DNA of 64,000 nucleotides. Source: an uncultured Marivita sp. GTDB taxonomy: Bacteria; Pseudomonadota; Alphaproteobacteria; Rhodobacterales; Rhodobacteraceae. The notes beneath the pieces were generated by a model. The model made no database searches, was not told the DNA's origin, and saw nothing but the letters and a program-made list of their open reading frames with translations. Made by a program: the position numbers and the translations under genes. The stretch is taken from positions 1,116,001 to 1,180,000 of the forward strand of contig NZ_CANKYW010000001.1 in NCBI RefSeq assembly GCF_947488135.1. The letters are read 5' to 3'. Shown piece by piece: positions 48,179 to 55,771 of this stretch (the stretch's first letter is position 1; every line of letters starts with the position of its first letter).

Positions 48179-48320
48179 TCCTTATGTCATGGAAAACCGG
48201 CTGAGGGACCGAGGGTTTGAAATCAAAGCCGACAGGTCCGGCGCCATGGCTGTTGAGCGATTAATTCGCGGGGCTGGCGTTTTGTTCCATCAGCCCTTTC
48301 GCTGAGGCGAGACCGCTGGG

Positions 48321-50729
48321 TCAGGACTTGAGCGCTGCCTCCAGCTTTGCGATCCTGGACTTACTCAAACCGACCGCGTCAGTCATGATATTCGGATCGT
48401 CGCGATCCTGCGCCGTTTCCAGATCGAATGCCGCGGCGCTCTTGATCTTTGCCAATTCGTCCCACGTCACCGGCACGGCCACCGGCGCACCGGGGCGCGC
48501 GCGCAGGGAAAACGGCGCGATCGCGGTCGATCCGCGTTCGTTGCGCAGCCAGTCGATGAAAATGCGGCCCTTGCGCTTGGCCTTGGACATCTGCGCGGTA
48601 AAGCGGTCGGGGTGCCGCGTGGCCAACAGTTCAGCAAAGACGCGGGCATAAAGTTTGACCGTGTCCCAACCCGCGACCCGGCGCAGCGGTACGACCACGT
48701 GGATTCCCTTGCCCCCCGACAGCAGCGGCCAGCTTGGCAGGTCGAGGTCCGTCAGCGTGTCGCGGATTTGAATGGCGGCCTCCTTCACATCGCCGAACCC
48801 CAGCCCCTCGTCCGGGTCGAGGTCGAAGACCAGACGGTCGGGCCGCTCCAGCCGGTCGCGGCGGCTGCCCCAGATATGGAACTCGATGGTGCCCATCTGT
48901 GCTGCGGCGACAAGCCCCTGTGCGTCGGTGACATACATGTAGGGTTCGCGGTTGCCGTCGCTTTCCTCGATCTCCAGTGTCTTGATACCCTCGGGAAAGC
49001 CCTTTCCGGCGTGTTTCTGAAAGAAGGACTGGCCCTTGAGCCCGTCCGGCAGGCGCAAGAGCGACAGCGGGCGGTCGGCGGCAGTCTCGAGGATGCGGTC
49101 GGCCATCGCCTCGTAATAGCGCGCGACATCGAGCTTGGTGAACTTCGCGCCGGGAAAGACCGGTCGGTCGGCCGAAGAAATGCCGATCCCGGCGACGGGA
49201 ATGCGGTCGGACACGGCGGGCTCCCTATCGTTGTCGAGTGTCACGCTGCGGGCGGGTTTGTCTTCGCGCAAGCCGTGAAAGACCGCGTGGCGCAGGCGGC
49301 CGTCATCGGTGCGTTCGGCATAGGCGATCTCGGCCACCAGTCGCGGGGTGATCCACTGCACGCCGCGCGCCTCGCTTGCGGGCAGATCGGCGGGCGGTGT
49401 CTTGCGCGCCAGTGGTTTCATCGCGCTCGCCAGCGCCTCCATCTGGTCGGCGTCGAACCCGGTGCCGACCTTGCCGACATAGACCCAGCCGTCACCGTCC
49501 GCCGCGCCGAGGGCCAGCGAGGCGAAGGGCCGCCCGCGCTTGTCGCTTTCCTGCCAGCCGAGGATGACGAACTCGTCGCGCCGTTCGCATTTGATCTTGT
49601 ACCACGCCTTGGTCCGGGTGCCGCGATAGGGCGCATCCATGCGTTTGGCGATCAGCCCTTCGCCGCCCGCACCGCAGATCGTGGTGAAGGCGTCCTGAGC
49701 ATTCTCGCGGATCACCGGGGACAGTTGCGCAGGGCCGAGCGGGGGCAGGGGGGAGAACAGCTTGTCCAACGCGGCGCGGCGGTCGGTCAGGGGCTGGTCG
49801 GTCATGTCCTGCCCGTCGCGCGACAGCAGGTCGAAGGCATAGAAACGGAACGGCCCGCCCGCGGTGATCGCCTTTTGCAGGTTGGAAAACCCCTGCAACC
49901 CGGCGCCCGCGACGATCTCGCCGTCGATCAGCGCGGCGTCGCAGGCGATATCCTCAAAGGCGGGAAGCAGGCTTTCGAACCGGTCGGTCCAGTCCTTGCC
50001 GTTGCGGGTGAAGACGCGCGGGCCGTCTTTCCCCAGCGCCAGAAGCGCACGGTAGCCGTCGAACTTGACCTCGTGCCACCAGCCTTCGCCCGCGACCATC
50101 TCGGACGAAAGCGTCGCCAGTTGCGGCTTGGCGAAGAGCGGGCGCTTGCCATGATGGGTGTCCAAGGACTGCTTCTCCGCGGTGATCTCGCGGAAGGTCC
50201 GGTGCGTGGCGACCGAGCGGCGGTAGCGGGTGACCGGATCGCGCGCGCCGGCGGCGGCGTCATCGGCCTTGGTCAGCAGCCAGTTTTCGCGCTTTTCCCT
50301 GGTCTTCATGCGAATGAGATGCCAGTCCCCCGCCAGACGCGCGCCGTGCAGGCGCAGATGAAGGTGGCCCTTGGCCAGCCCCTTGTCCACGGGAATCAGC
50401 GGTTCCCAATGGCCGATATCCCACAGCATGACGGTGCCCGCGCCGTAGTTGTCCTTCGGGATCGTGCCCTCGAAGGTCAGGTAGCTGAGCGGATGATCTT
50501 CCGTGCGCACGGCAAGGCGTTTATCGCTTGTGTCGAAGGACGGCCCCTTGGTGACGGCCCAGGACAATAGCACTCCGTCCCATTCCAGCCGCAGGTCGAA
50601 ATGCAGCCGCGTGGCGTCGTGTTTCTGAATGCTGTAGCGCGGGGCGAGGTGACGCGCGGCGTGGGCCTCGGACGGCTCGGGCGTGCGGTCGAAATCCCGC
50701 ATCTCGATATAGCGGTCGAGGCTGCCCAT
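48321..50729 (-). CDS. ligD: multifunctional DNA ligase D (NHEJ)
   Basis: 802 residues joining double-strand breaks with Ku. Order phosphoesterase-ligase-polymerase: PE domain about 30-190 (HDATRLHFDLRLEWDGVLLS, residues 37-56, and TIPKDNYGAGTVMLWD), ATP-dependent ligase about 205-490 (EVKFDGYRALL with the adenylated Lys, DAPYRGTRTKAWYKIKCERR near its end), and archaeo-eukaryotic primase-type polymerase about 510-800 (LVFDLDPDEG metal site, LLSGGKGIHVVVPL). All active residues appear intact. Its ATG shares one base with the ku stop (TGATG). Confidence 0.96.
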   Translation of the reverse strand: MGSLDRYIEMRDFDRTPEPSEAHAARHLAPRYSIQKHDATRLHFDLRLEWDGVLLSWAVTKGPSFDTSDKRLAVRTEDHPLSYLTFEGTIPKDNYGAGTVMLWDIGHWEPLIPVDKGLAKGHLHLRLHGARLAGDWHLIRMKTREKRENWLLTKADDAAAGARDPVTRYRRSVATHRTFREITAEKQSLDTHHGKRPLFAKPQLATLSSEMVAGEGWWHEVKFDGYRALLALGKDGPRVFTRNGKDWTDRFESLLPAFEDIACDAALIDGEIVAGAGLQGFSNLQKAITAGGPFRFYAFDLLSRDGQDMTDQPLTDRRAALDKLFSPLPPLGPAQLSPVIRENAQDAFTTICGAGGEGLIAKRMDAPYRGTRTKAWYKIKCERRDEFVILGWQESDKRGRPFASLALGAADGDGWVYVGKVGTGFDADQMEALASAMKPLARKTPPADLPASEARGVQWITPRLVAEIAYAERTDDGRLRHAVFHGLREDKPARSVTLDNDREPAVSDRIPVAGIGISSADRPVFPGAKFTKLDVARYYEAMADRILETAADRPLSLLRLPDGLKGQSFFQKHAGKGFPEGIKTLEIEESDGNREPYMYVTDAQGLVAAAQMGTIEFHIWGSRRDRLERPDRLVFDLDPDEGLGFGDVKEAAIQIRDTLTDLDLPSWPLLSGGKGIHVVVPLRRVAGWDTVKLYARVFAELLATRHPDRFTAQMSKAKRKGRIFIDWLRNERGSTAIAPFSLRARPGAPVAVPVTWDELAKIKSAAAFDLETAQDRDDPNIMTDAVGLSKSRIAKLEAALKS

Positions 50730-51565
50730 CAGGCCGATTTCTCGGACCGCGACGTGGATTTCTTCTTGGTCCCGCCGCCGTCTTTCTTGAGGCTTTCCTT
50801 CAACGCCGCCATCAGGTCCACCACGTTTTCGCCCGACGCGCCGTCATCGTCCCCGGCCTTGGCGCGGGGCGTTTTCTTGGACTTGCGCTTGCGCTCGATC
50901 AGGTCGCGCAAGGCTTCGTCATAGCGGTCGGTAAAGGCGGAAGCGTCGAAGCTGTCGGTCTTGCGATCGATCAGCTGCGTCGCGACCTCAAGCAACTCTT
51001 CGTCCGCGGATTCGTCCGCGATCTCGTTGAACAGCGGATCGGCCTCCTTGATCTCGTCGGCGTAATGCAGCGTTTCGAGCAGGATGCCGTCGCCACAGGG
51101 ACGCAGGGCGCACAGATATTCCTTGCCGCGCATGGTCAATTGCCCAAGACCCACCTTTTCGGCCTGCCGCAGCGCATCGCGCACCACGCGGTAGGCGTCT
51201 TCGGCCAGATCGTCGGTGGGGATCACGTAGTAGGGACGGTCGTAGTAAAGCGGCGGAATCTCGGACAGGCCGACGAATTGCACCAGTTCGAGGGTTTTCT
51301 TCGTCTCCAGCTTGATCGCGTCCACCTCGTCTTTTTCGAGCAGCAGATATTCGTCGTCGCCCAACTCGTAGCCCTTGAGGATGTCCTCTGTCTTGACAGG
51401 CCCGATGCCCGGCACCGTCTTTTCGTAGCGCACGCGCTTGCCGGAGGGGCCGTGGATTTGCCGGAAGCTCACTCGCGCGCCGGATTTGGTGGCGGAATGG
51501 ATTTCCACCGGAATGCTCACCAGCGACAACCGAAGCTGCCCTTTCCAGACTGCGCGTGATGCCAT
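50729..51565 (-). CDS. ku: Ku DNA end-binding protein
   Basis: 278 residues, homodimeric ring that binds broken DNA ends and recruits LigD. WKGQLRLSLVSIPVEIHSAT (7-26), VSFRQIHGPSGKRVRYEKTV (about 33-52), KGYELGDDEYLLLEKDEVDA (about 63-82) and YYVIPTDDLAEDAYRVVRDA (about 111-130) are the bacterial Ku core; a Lys-rich C-terminal tail follows. The ATG at 51565 is preferred: GGAGG lies 5 nt upstream, and the ATG before it is too close. A one-mismatch EcfG-type site lies 25 nt ahead. Operon ku-ligD. Confidence 0.95.
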   Translation of the reverse strand: MASRAVWKGQLRLSLVSIPVEIHSATKSGARVSFRQIHGPSGKRVRYEKTVPGIGPVKTEDILKGYELGDDEYLLLEKDEVDAIKLETKKTLELVQFVGLSEIPPLYYDRPYYVIPTDDLAEDAYRVVRDALRQAEKVGLGQLTMRGKEYLCALRPCGDGILLETLHYADEIKEADPLFNEIADESADEELLEVATQLIDRKTDSFDASAFTDRYDEALRDLIERKRKSKKTPRAKAGDDDGASGENVVDLMAALKESLKKDGGGTKKKSTSRSEKSA

Positions 51566-51589
51566 CATGTCCTCCTTTTTCAACTACCT

Positions 51590-51615
51590 AACGCCGAATT
51601 GAGCGCCAAAGTTGC
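51590..51615 (-). promoter_or_regulatory. imperfect EcfG-type promoter of ku-ligD
   Basis: Minus strand GCAAC (51615-51611), a 17-nt spacer, CGTT (51593-51590), ending 25 nt before the ku start. One mismatch in the -35 element (GCAAC for GGAAC); position and spacing fit. Confidence 0.45.
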
Positions 51616-51710
51616 CTTGCGCCAGTCGAGGGTTGGCGGAGCGCTCTGCGCCACAGCCTTCTTTTGGGCCGTTGATGCCCAGAGCATCTTGTTCTGCGAA
51701 GCGCTGATAC

Positions 51711-51743
51711 AAAAAGCCCGCACCCATTGTCCGGGCGCGGGCT
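51711..51743 (-). terminator. intrinsic terminator after the CsbD gene
   Basis: On the minus strand AGCCCGC and GCGGGCT (51743-51737 and 51721-51715) pair around a GC-rich loop, followed by TTTTT (complement of 51711-51715). It separates csbD from ku, so ku needs its own promoter. Confidence 0.85.
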
Positions 51744-51773
51744 GATTCTCGTATCCAAAGGAAGATGGCCTAA

Positions 51774-51974
51774 TCAGGCTGCGTTATTCGACCAAGCGTC
51801 GACTTCGCGTTCTGCCTCTTCTTTCGATTTTCCGTATTTTTCCTGGATGGCACCGACAAGCTTGTCGCGATCACCTTCGACCTGTTGCAGATCATCGTCG
51901 GTGAGCTTGCCCCATTGGCGCTTGGCTTCACCCTGCATCTGTGTCCATTGGCCTTTGATTTGGTCCCAATTCAT
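51774..51974 (-). CDS. CsbD family stress protein
   Basis: A 66-residue hydrophilic protein: WDQIKGQWTQMQGEAKRQWG (residues 3-22), LTDDDLQQVEGDRDKLVGAI and QEKYGKSKEEAEREV are the CsbD pattern. CsbD was defined as a sigma-B-dependent general stress protein in Bacillus; its molecular role is unknown. Here a perfect EcfG-type promoter lies 39 nt upstream, which fits a stress-induced gene, and a strong terminator follows. Confidence 0.93.
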   Translation of the reverse strand: MNWDQIKGQWTQMQGEAKRQWGKLTDDDLQQVEGDRDKLVGAIQEKYGKSKEEAEREVDAWSNNAA

Positions 51975-52012
51975 GAGTGCCCCCTTTCGGTGTTTCAGTG
52001 TTACAGGCAGAC

Positions 52013-52038
52013 AACGACCAGCGCCGCTGGAAGGTTCC
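52013..52038 (-). promoter_or_regulatory. EcfG-type promoter of csbD
   Basis: Minus strand GGAAC (52038-52034), a 17-nt spacer, CGTT (52016-52013): perfect consensus, ending 39 nt before the start codon. Confidence 0.88.
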
Positions 52039-52070
52039 TGAACTTTGGCCCGATACGGGCAGATGACCGC

Positions 52071-53345
52071 TTACCAGAAATGTTCCACCTGAATACCGAA
52101 GTTGACGCCGTCGCGACCGTCATAGCCGGACGCGATCCCGCTGTCTTCGGCCGCTTCGTCCCATGCGGCGTACGTGCCATAGACCCGGACCACGGGGCGA
52201 TCGAAAAAATCGGGCCCCGACGGCTTCCATTCGATCGCGGCTGTCAACTTGCCCAAACTGCGTGATGGCCCGCTTTCGGGGACCACGTGATCGATACCGG
52301 CTTCGACCGCGAGATAGGTCTCATCTCTCAACTGCCAGATCGGACGCGCGCCGATGGAATACCAGTCTTCGAGATCGGATCGCACTTCCGCCACGGCAGT
52401 CGCCTGAATCGAGAACGCGTCGGACGCGTTCCAGAGATATTGACCGACGCCACGAACTGTCCGCCAGTCATCGGGCGCATCCGCGTCGGAGGCGAAGGAC
52501 AAAGAGTGGCCCGCGCCCCAACCGGTTTGAAGCGCGAATGTCCAAGCGCCGCCGCGCGGATCTTCGTAGCTCAATTCGGCAGTGACCATCCCGCCGCCGT
52601 CGTTTCTGGCATCAAGGTCGTCATCGGGAAAACGGTAGTCCGCGCCCAGGGTGAGCGTCGTGCTGTCTGACAGTGTGATGTCCTCGATCCGCGCGTCCAC
52701 GCGGGTATAGGCATCGCCGTCGTCCCATGCGCTTTCAAAGCTGCCGCCACTATGGGTGAATACTGCAAGTGCCCCCGTGCCGAACCCGAGTTCGACATCC
52801 TCGATCCCGACACCGGTGCCGGTGGCGTCCCAGTAATAGAAGTCGTTGATGTGCACATCGGATCGCTTGTAGAATCGATGCCCGAACCAGATTTGCGCAT
52901 CGGCAAATGCGCCGCCGCCCAAGACCCGCCGCGCCCCGAACCACGCCTCTTCCCCGTAAAAATCAAAATCGTCGAAGTCGTTTATCGGCGTGCCGACGGC
53001 ACTGGCCCGCAGGTTGAAGGTGAAGAGGGGGCCGGTGTTTTCGTCGCCAAGGCTCAGGGTGAAGCCGGGTTCGAGATAGATCTCGCATTCATTCCCAAGT
53101 CGATATTTGGCCCCGGCACCGGGCAATTGAAAACAGCCCTGATCCTCTCCATCCGATGCTACTCCCAGACCGGCCCGCAGATAACCAAAGCTTTCGAGCC
53201 GCGCATTTCCGTTGGTCCCGTCGGTTTGGCCATGTGCGAGGGTTGGACTGATCAGAAGACCGAACCCGACCAACCGGCAGATGGTGTTCAGCGATGTGTG
53301 TCTGTTGAAATGAAGCCAAGACATTGTTTTGCCACTGTGTTTCAT
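52071..53345 (-). CDS. LamB/maltoporin-family outer-membrane porin
   Basis: 424 residues. After a signal peptide (about 1-32, ending LAHG-Q) comes SFGYLRAGLGVASDGEDQGC and FQLPGAGAKYRLGNECEIYL (about 63-82), matching the start of maltoporins, then IWFGHRFYKRSDVHINDFYY (about 140-159) and WDATGTGVGIEDVELGFGTG, also maltoporin blocks, and a C-terminal strand ending in HFW (terminal aromatic, outer-membrane type). Sugar uptake is likely. The start is uncertain: ATG at 53345 is used, an alternative is 53324, and neither has a good ribosome site. It lies 55 nt after the DUF883-like gene and is probably co-transcribed with it. Confidence 0.75.
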   Translation of the reverse strand: MKHSGKTMSWLHFNRHTSLNTICRLVGFGLLISPTLAHGQTDGTNGNARLESFGYLRAGLGVASDGEDQGCFQLPGAGAKYRLGNECEIYLEPGFTLSLGDENTGPLFTFNLRASAVGTPINDFDDFDFYGEEAWFGARRVLGGGAFADAQIWFGHRFYKRSDVHINDFYYWDATGTGVGIEDVELGFGTGALAVFTHSGGSFESAWDDGDAYTRVDARIEDITLSDSTTLTLGADYRFPDDDLDARNDGGGMVTAELSYEDPRGGAWTFALQTGWGAGHSLSFASDADAPDDWRTVRGVGQYLWNASDAFSIQATAVAEVRSDLEDWYSIGARPIWQLRDETYLAVEAGIDHVVPESGPSRSLGKLTAAIEWKPSGPDFFDRPVVRVYGTYAAWDEAAEDSGIASGYDGRDGVNFGIQVEHFW

Positions 53346-53400
53346 ATCCTGATGCACAAAGGCGAACCGAGGTCGCCAAAGGCCATTGGTTCGCCGAGCC

Positions 53401-53667
53401 CTAACGCGCGCGAAGCGCAACTCCGAGAAAGATGCCGAAACCGATGGCACCGAGCATGGCGAGTGTCGGGTTTTCCTGCACGAACCGTTTGCCGCGCAGC
53501 GATGCCTGGGTTGCGGTGTCGTTGATTTGGCGGTGCGCTTCGTCGGCCACCTCGCGCGCTTGCGTGTCTCTCGCAGTATTTCGTGCCTTGCGAAGTAGCC
53601 CCGTCGATCCGGAGCTATCGTTTTGCGGTATGTAGGTTTGGGTCGTGTCGGGATGATAGGTTGTCAT
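53401..53667 (-). CDS. DUF883/ElaB-like small membrane-anchored protein
   Basis: 88 residues: a hydrophilic helical part (NTARDTQAREVADEAHRQIN, about 31-50) and a C-terminal membrane helix ENPTLAMLGAIGFGIFLGVA then LRAR, the layout of the DUF883/ElaB/YqjD family, whose members sit on the inner membrane and bind ribosomes in E. coli stationary phase. GGAG lies 6-9 nt upstream of the ATG. A promoter of EcfG type lies 24 nt ahead. Confidence 0.8.
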   Translation of the reverse strand: MTTYHPDTTQTYIPQNDSSGSTGLLRKARNTARDTQAREVADEAHRQINDTATQASLRGKRFVQENPTLAMLGAIGFGIFLGVALRAR

Positions 53668-53690
53668 GCGACGTCTCCTTTTCCCGGTTT

Positions 53691-53716
53691 AACCTGCAAA
53701 TCGGCGGTACGGTTCC
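53691..53716 (-). promoter_or_regulatory. EcfG-type promoter of the DUF883-like gene
   Basis: Minus strand GGAAC (53716-53712), a 17-nt spacer, GGTT (53694-53691), ending 24 nt before the start codon. One base off CGTT. Confidence 0.68.
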
Positions 53717-53980
53717 GAAACGCGTTTGAAGTTGCCTCAGCGGTGGCGTCACTCGGATCGATGACAGCCATTTCACTCGGTCGCGGCTAACACCACATCA
53801 TGCCGATATGGCTGGAGCCGCTCGGCAGCCGTGTTCAAGCCAGTGAATATTTCGGCTGTTCCGCTTGCACTTCTGCCGGGATGATTTGAAGTATTGATTC
53901 CTGATGCATACCAAGCCATGGGCGGGTGAACTTTTACTCATTCGAACCACCGTGGTTCCTGCGCATGGAGAGGACACACC
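53717..53980. other. gene-free stretch before the DHDPS-family gene
   Basis: Together with the promoter at 53691-53716 this makes a 313-nt gap (53668-53980). It must contain the promoter of the following + strand gene. I see no further gene, hairpin or recognisable operator; base composition is a little lower in GC than the surroundings. Confidence 0.5.
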
Positions 53981-54904
53981 ATGACACAGCTCACCACCGA
54001 CGCCGCAGGCGTTTACGTCATCGCCGTCACGCCGTTTCACCCCGACGGGCGCATCGATATGGAGAGCTGCGACCGCATGGTGGATTTCTACCTTGAGGCC
54101 GGGGCCACGGGGCTGACCGTCCTTGGCATGATGGGCGAGGCCCCAAAGCTGACGGTGGAGGAATCGCGCGACGTGGTGGCGCGCATCCTGACGCGGGTGG
54201 CGGGCCGGGTGCCGGTGGTCGTCGGGGTCTCCGCGCCCGGGTTTGCGCAGATCGACGCTCTGACCCGGATGGTGATGGACCTGGGCGCGGCGGGGGTGAT
54301 GGTGGCGCCGCCGGGCAGCCTGCGGACGGACGATCAGATCGTGACCTATTACACGCAGGTGGCCGACCTTCTGGGCGATGTGCCTTTCGTGCTTCAGGAC
54401 TTTCCGCTGGCCACAGGCGTGCAGATTTCACCGAAGGTGATCACGCGTATTTTCAATGACGTGCCGACTTGTGTTTGCCTGAAACACGAAGACTGGCCGG
54501 GGCTTGAGAAAATCACCGCGTTGCGCGCGCCGGGCATGATCGACCGACGTATCTCGATCCTGTGTGGCAATGGCGGGCTGTACCTTCCCGAGGAAATGGG
54601 CCGTGGTGCCGATGGGGCAATGACCGGATTTGCCTATCCCGAGATGATGGTGAGCGTCGTCGAGCACATGAGCAAAGGTGATGCAGATCGCGCGCAGGAT
54701 ATCTTCGACGCCTATCTGCCGCTGGCCCGGTTCGAGCAGCAACCCGGTCTGGGCTTGGCCATTCGCAAGTATACGTTGGCCAAGCGGGGGATCATCGCGC
54801 ATGACGCGCTGCGCAAACCCGGTGCTGCCTTGAGTGACCTTGCCCGCGCCGAGGTGGATCGCCTGATCGCGCGACAGGAGAAGCGACTGGCGGAGTTGGG
54901 GTAG
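53981..54904 (+). CDS. dihydrodipicolinate synthase/N-acetylneuraminate lyase family protein
   Basis: 307 residues, class I aldolase TIM barrel. GVYVIAVTPFHPDGRIDMES (10-29), GATGLTVLGMMGEAPKLTVE (about 42-61, with the GxxGE motif changed to GMMGE), VPVVVGVSAPG (about 79) and VCLKHEDWPGLEK, whose Lys at about 167 is the Schiff-base lysine. The Tyr of DHDPS is replaced in the region DFPLATG, so lysine biosynthesis is unlikely; a sugar-acid or other pyruvate aldolase/dehydratase is more probable. GAGAGG lies 9 nt upstream. No pathway partners nearby. Confidence 0.82.
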   Translation: MTQLTTDAAGVYVIAVTPFHPDGRIDMESCDRMVDFYLEAGATGLTVLGMMGEAPKLTVEESRDVVARILTRVAGRVPVVVGVSAPGFAQIDALTRMVMDLGAAGVMVAPPGSLRTDDQIVTYYTQVADLLGDVPFVLQDFPLATGVQISPKVITRIFNDVPTCVCLKHEDWPGLEKITALRAPGMIDRRISILCGNGGLYLPEEMGRGADGAMTGFAYPEMMVSVVEHMSKGDADRAQDIFDAYLPLARFEQQPGLGLAIRKYTLAKRGIIAHDALRKPGAALSDLARAEVDRLIARQEKRLAELG

Positions 54905-54939
54905 GGTCGATGAGGTGTTCAGGGGAGCGCCCGGATTTA

Positions 54940-55620
54940 TTACTCGGACAGCGTCTGAATGTCCCTTTTTGCCCGTTCGTAATCGGCTTGGGTCGTGATC
55001 TTGTAGTTCTGCTCTGACCCGGGCACGAGCGTGACCTGCATCCCGGCCTGACGGGCCACGGCGACGTCATCTGCCCCGGTGCCATCATGGGTTCGGTGGG
55101 CCTGCAAGATGCTGTGATACCGGAAACCCTGTGGTGTCTGAGCGCGCCAGAGGCCCTCGCGGGGGATCGGGTCCTTCGCTAAACGACCGTCGGAACTCCA
55201 AAGCGCATCGACCACGGGCAGGGCAGCGCAGGCGCCTTCGCTCGTGTGCAGGGCAGTGATTACCTCGCTGATGATCTGTTCAGAGATAAAGGGCCGTGCG
55301 GCGTCGTGGATCAGCACTTGGTCAGGCTGGGCATCCTGAAGGCTCTCCAGACCCTCGCGCACCGAGAATGCGCGCGTGGCACCTCCGTCAACCGGGGGGC
55401 GCAGACGATCATCGGAGAGATCCCCGAGAGCCTCGTGGAATAGCGCGACATCCCCGGGGTGGATCACGGGCACGACCCAATGAACCGCCGGAACTCGCAA
55501 AAAGGCGTCGATGGACAAGCGGATCGGCGTGCTGGTGCCAAGGCTCAGGTATTGCTTGGGCCGTTCGGACCCCATGCGTGTCCCGCGCCCGGCGGCGACA
55601 ATGATCACGGCAACCGTCAC
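54940..55620 (-). CDS. ispD: 2-C-methyl-D-erythritol 4-phosphate cytidylyltransferase
   Basis: Third step of the MEP isoprenoid pathway: MEP plus CTP gives CDP-ME. 226 residues: VAVIIVAAGRGTRMGSERPK (3-22, nucleotide loop), KQYLSLGTSTPI, VLIHDAARPF (about 101-110) and RAQTPQGFRY (about 156-165). The protein ends after the IspD domain; many alphaproteobacteria have an IspDF fusion, so ispF must lie elsewhere. The start is a GTG at 55620 with AGG 7 nt upstream; the ATG just before it reads into a stop. Confidence 0.93.
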   Translation of the reverse strand: MTVAVIIVAAGRGTRMGSERPKQYLSLGTSTPIRLSIDAFLRVPAVHWVVPVIHPGDVALFHEALGDLSDDRLRPPVDGGATRAFSVREGLESLQDAQPDQVLIHDAARPFISEQIISEVITALHTSEGACAALPVVDALWSSDGRLAKDPIPREGLWRAQTPQGFRYHSILQAHRTHDGTGADDVAVARQAGMQVTLVPGSEQNYKITTQADYERAKRDIQTLSE

Positions 55621-55771
55621 ATGGGCACCTGAAAGCCGTCTTGGCAGAGCTGACTGTCCAATCCGCTGCGACGCTTTTCACTCACGTGTGGTTTCCTTCC
55701 GATGCCCCTAAAGCCGTATGAAAGTTGAGGATGTCAGACAAGCGGTCTTGCCTGCGGTCGGGCAGGCAGAT

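Noticed and set aside
48179-48320. EcfG promoter ahead of the disulfide oxidoreductase gene
   Set aside because: A GTTCC occurs at the right strand but the -10 position reads AATT on the coding strand, so the match fails.
48612-50570. 652-codon plus-strand open frame opposite ligD
   Set aside because: Antisense shadow; ligD motifs on the other strand are complete.
53798-54040. 80-codon minus-strand frame in the gap before the DHDPS-family gene
   Set aside because: No ribosome site or motif, overlaps the start of the real + strand gene.
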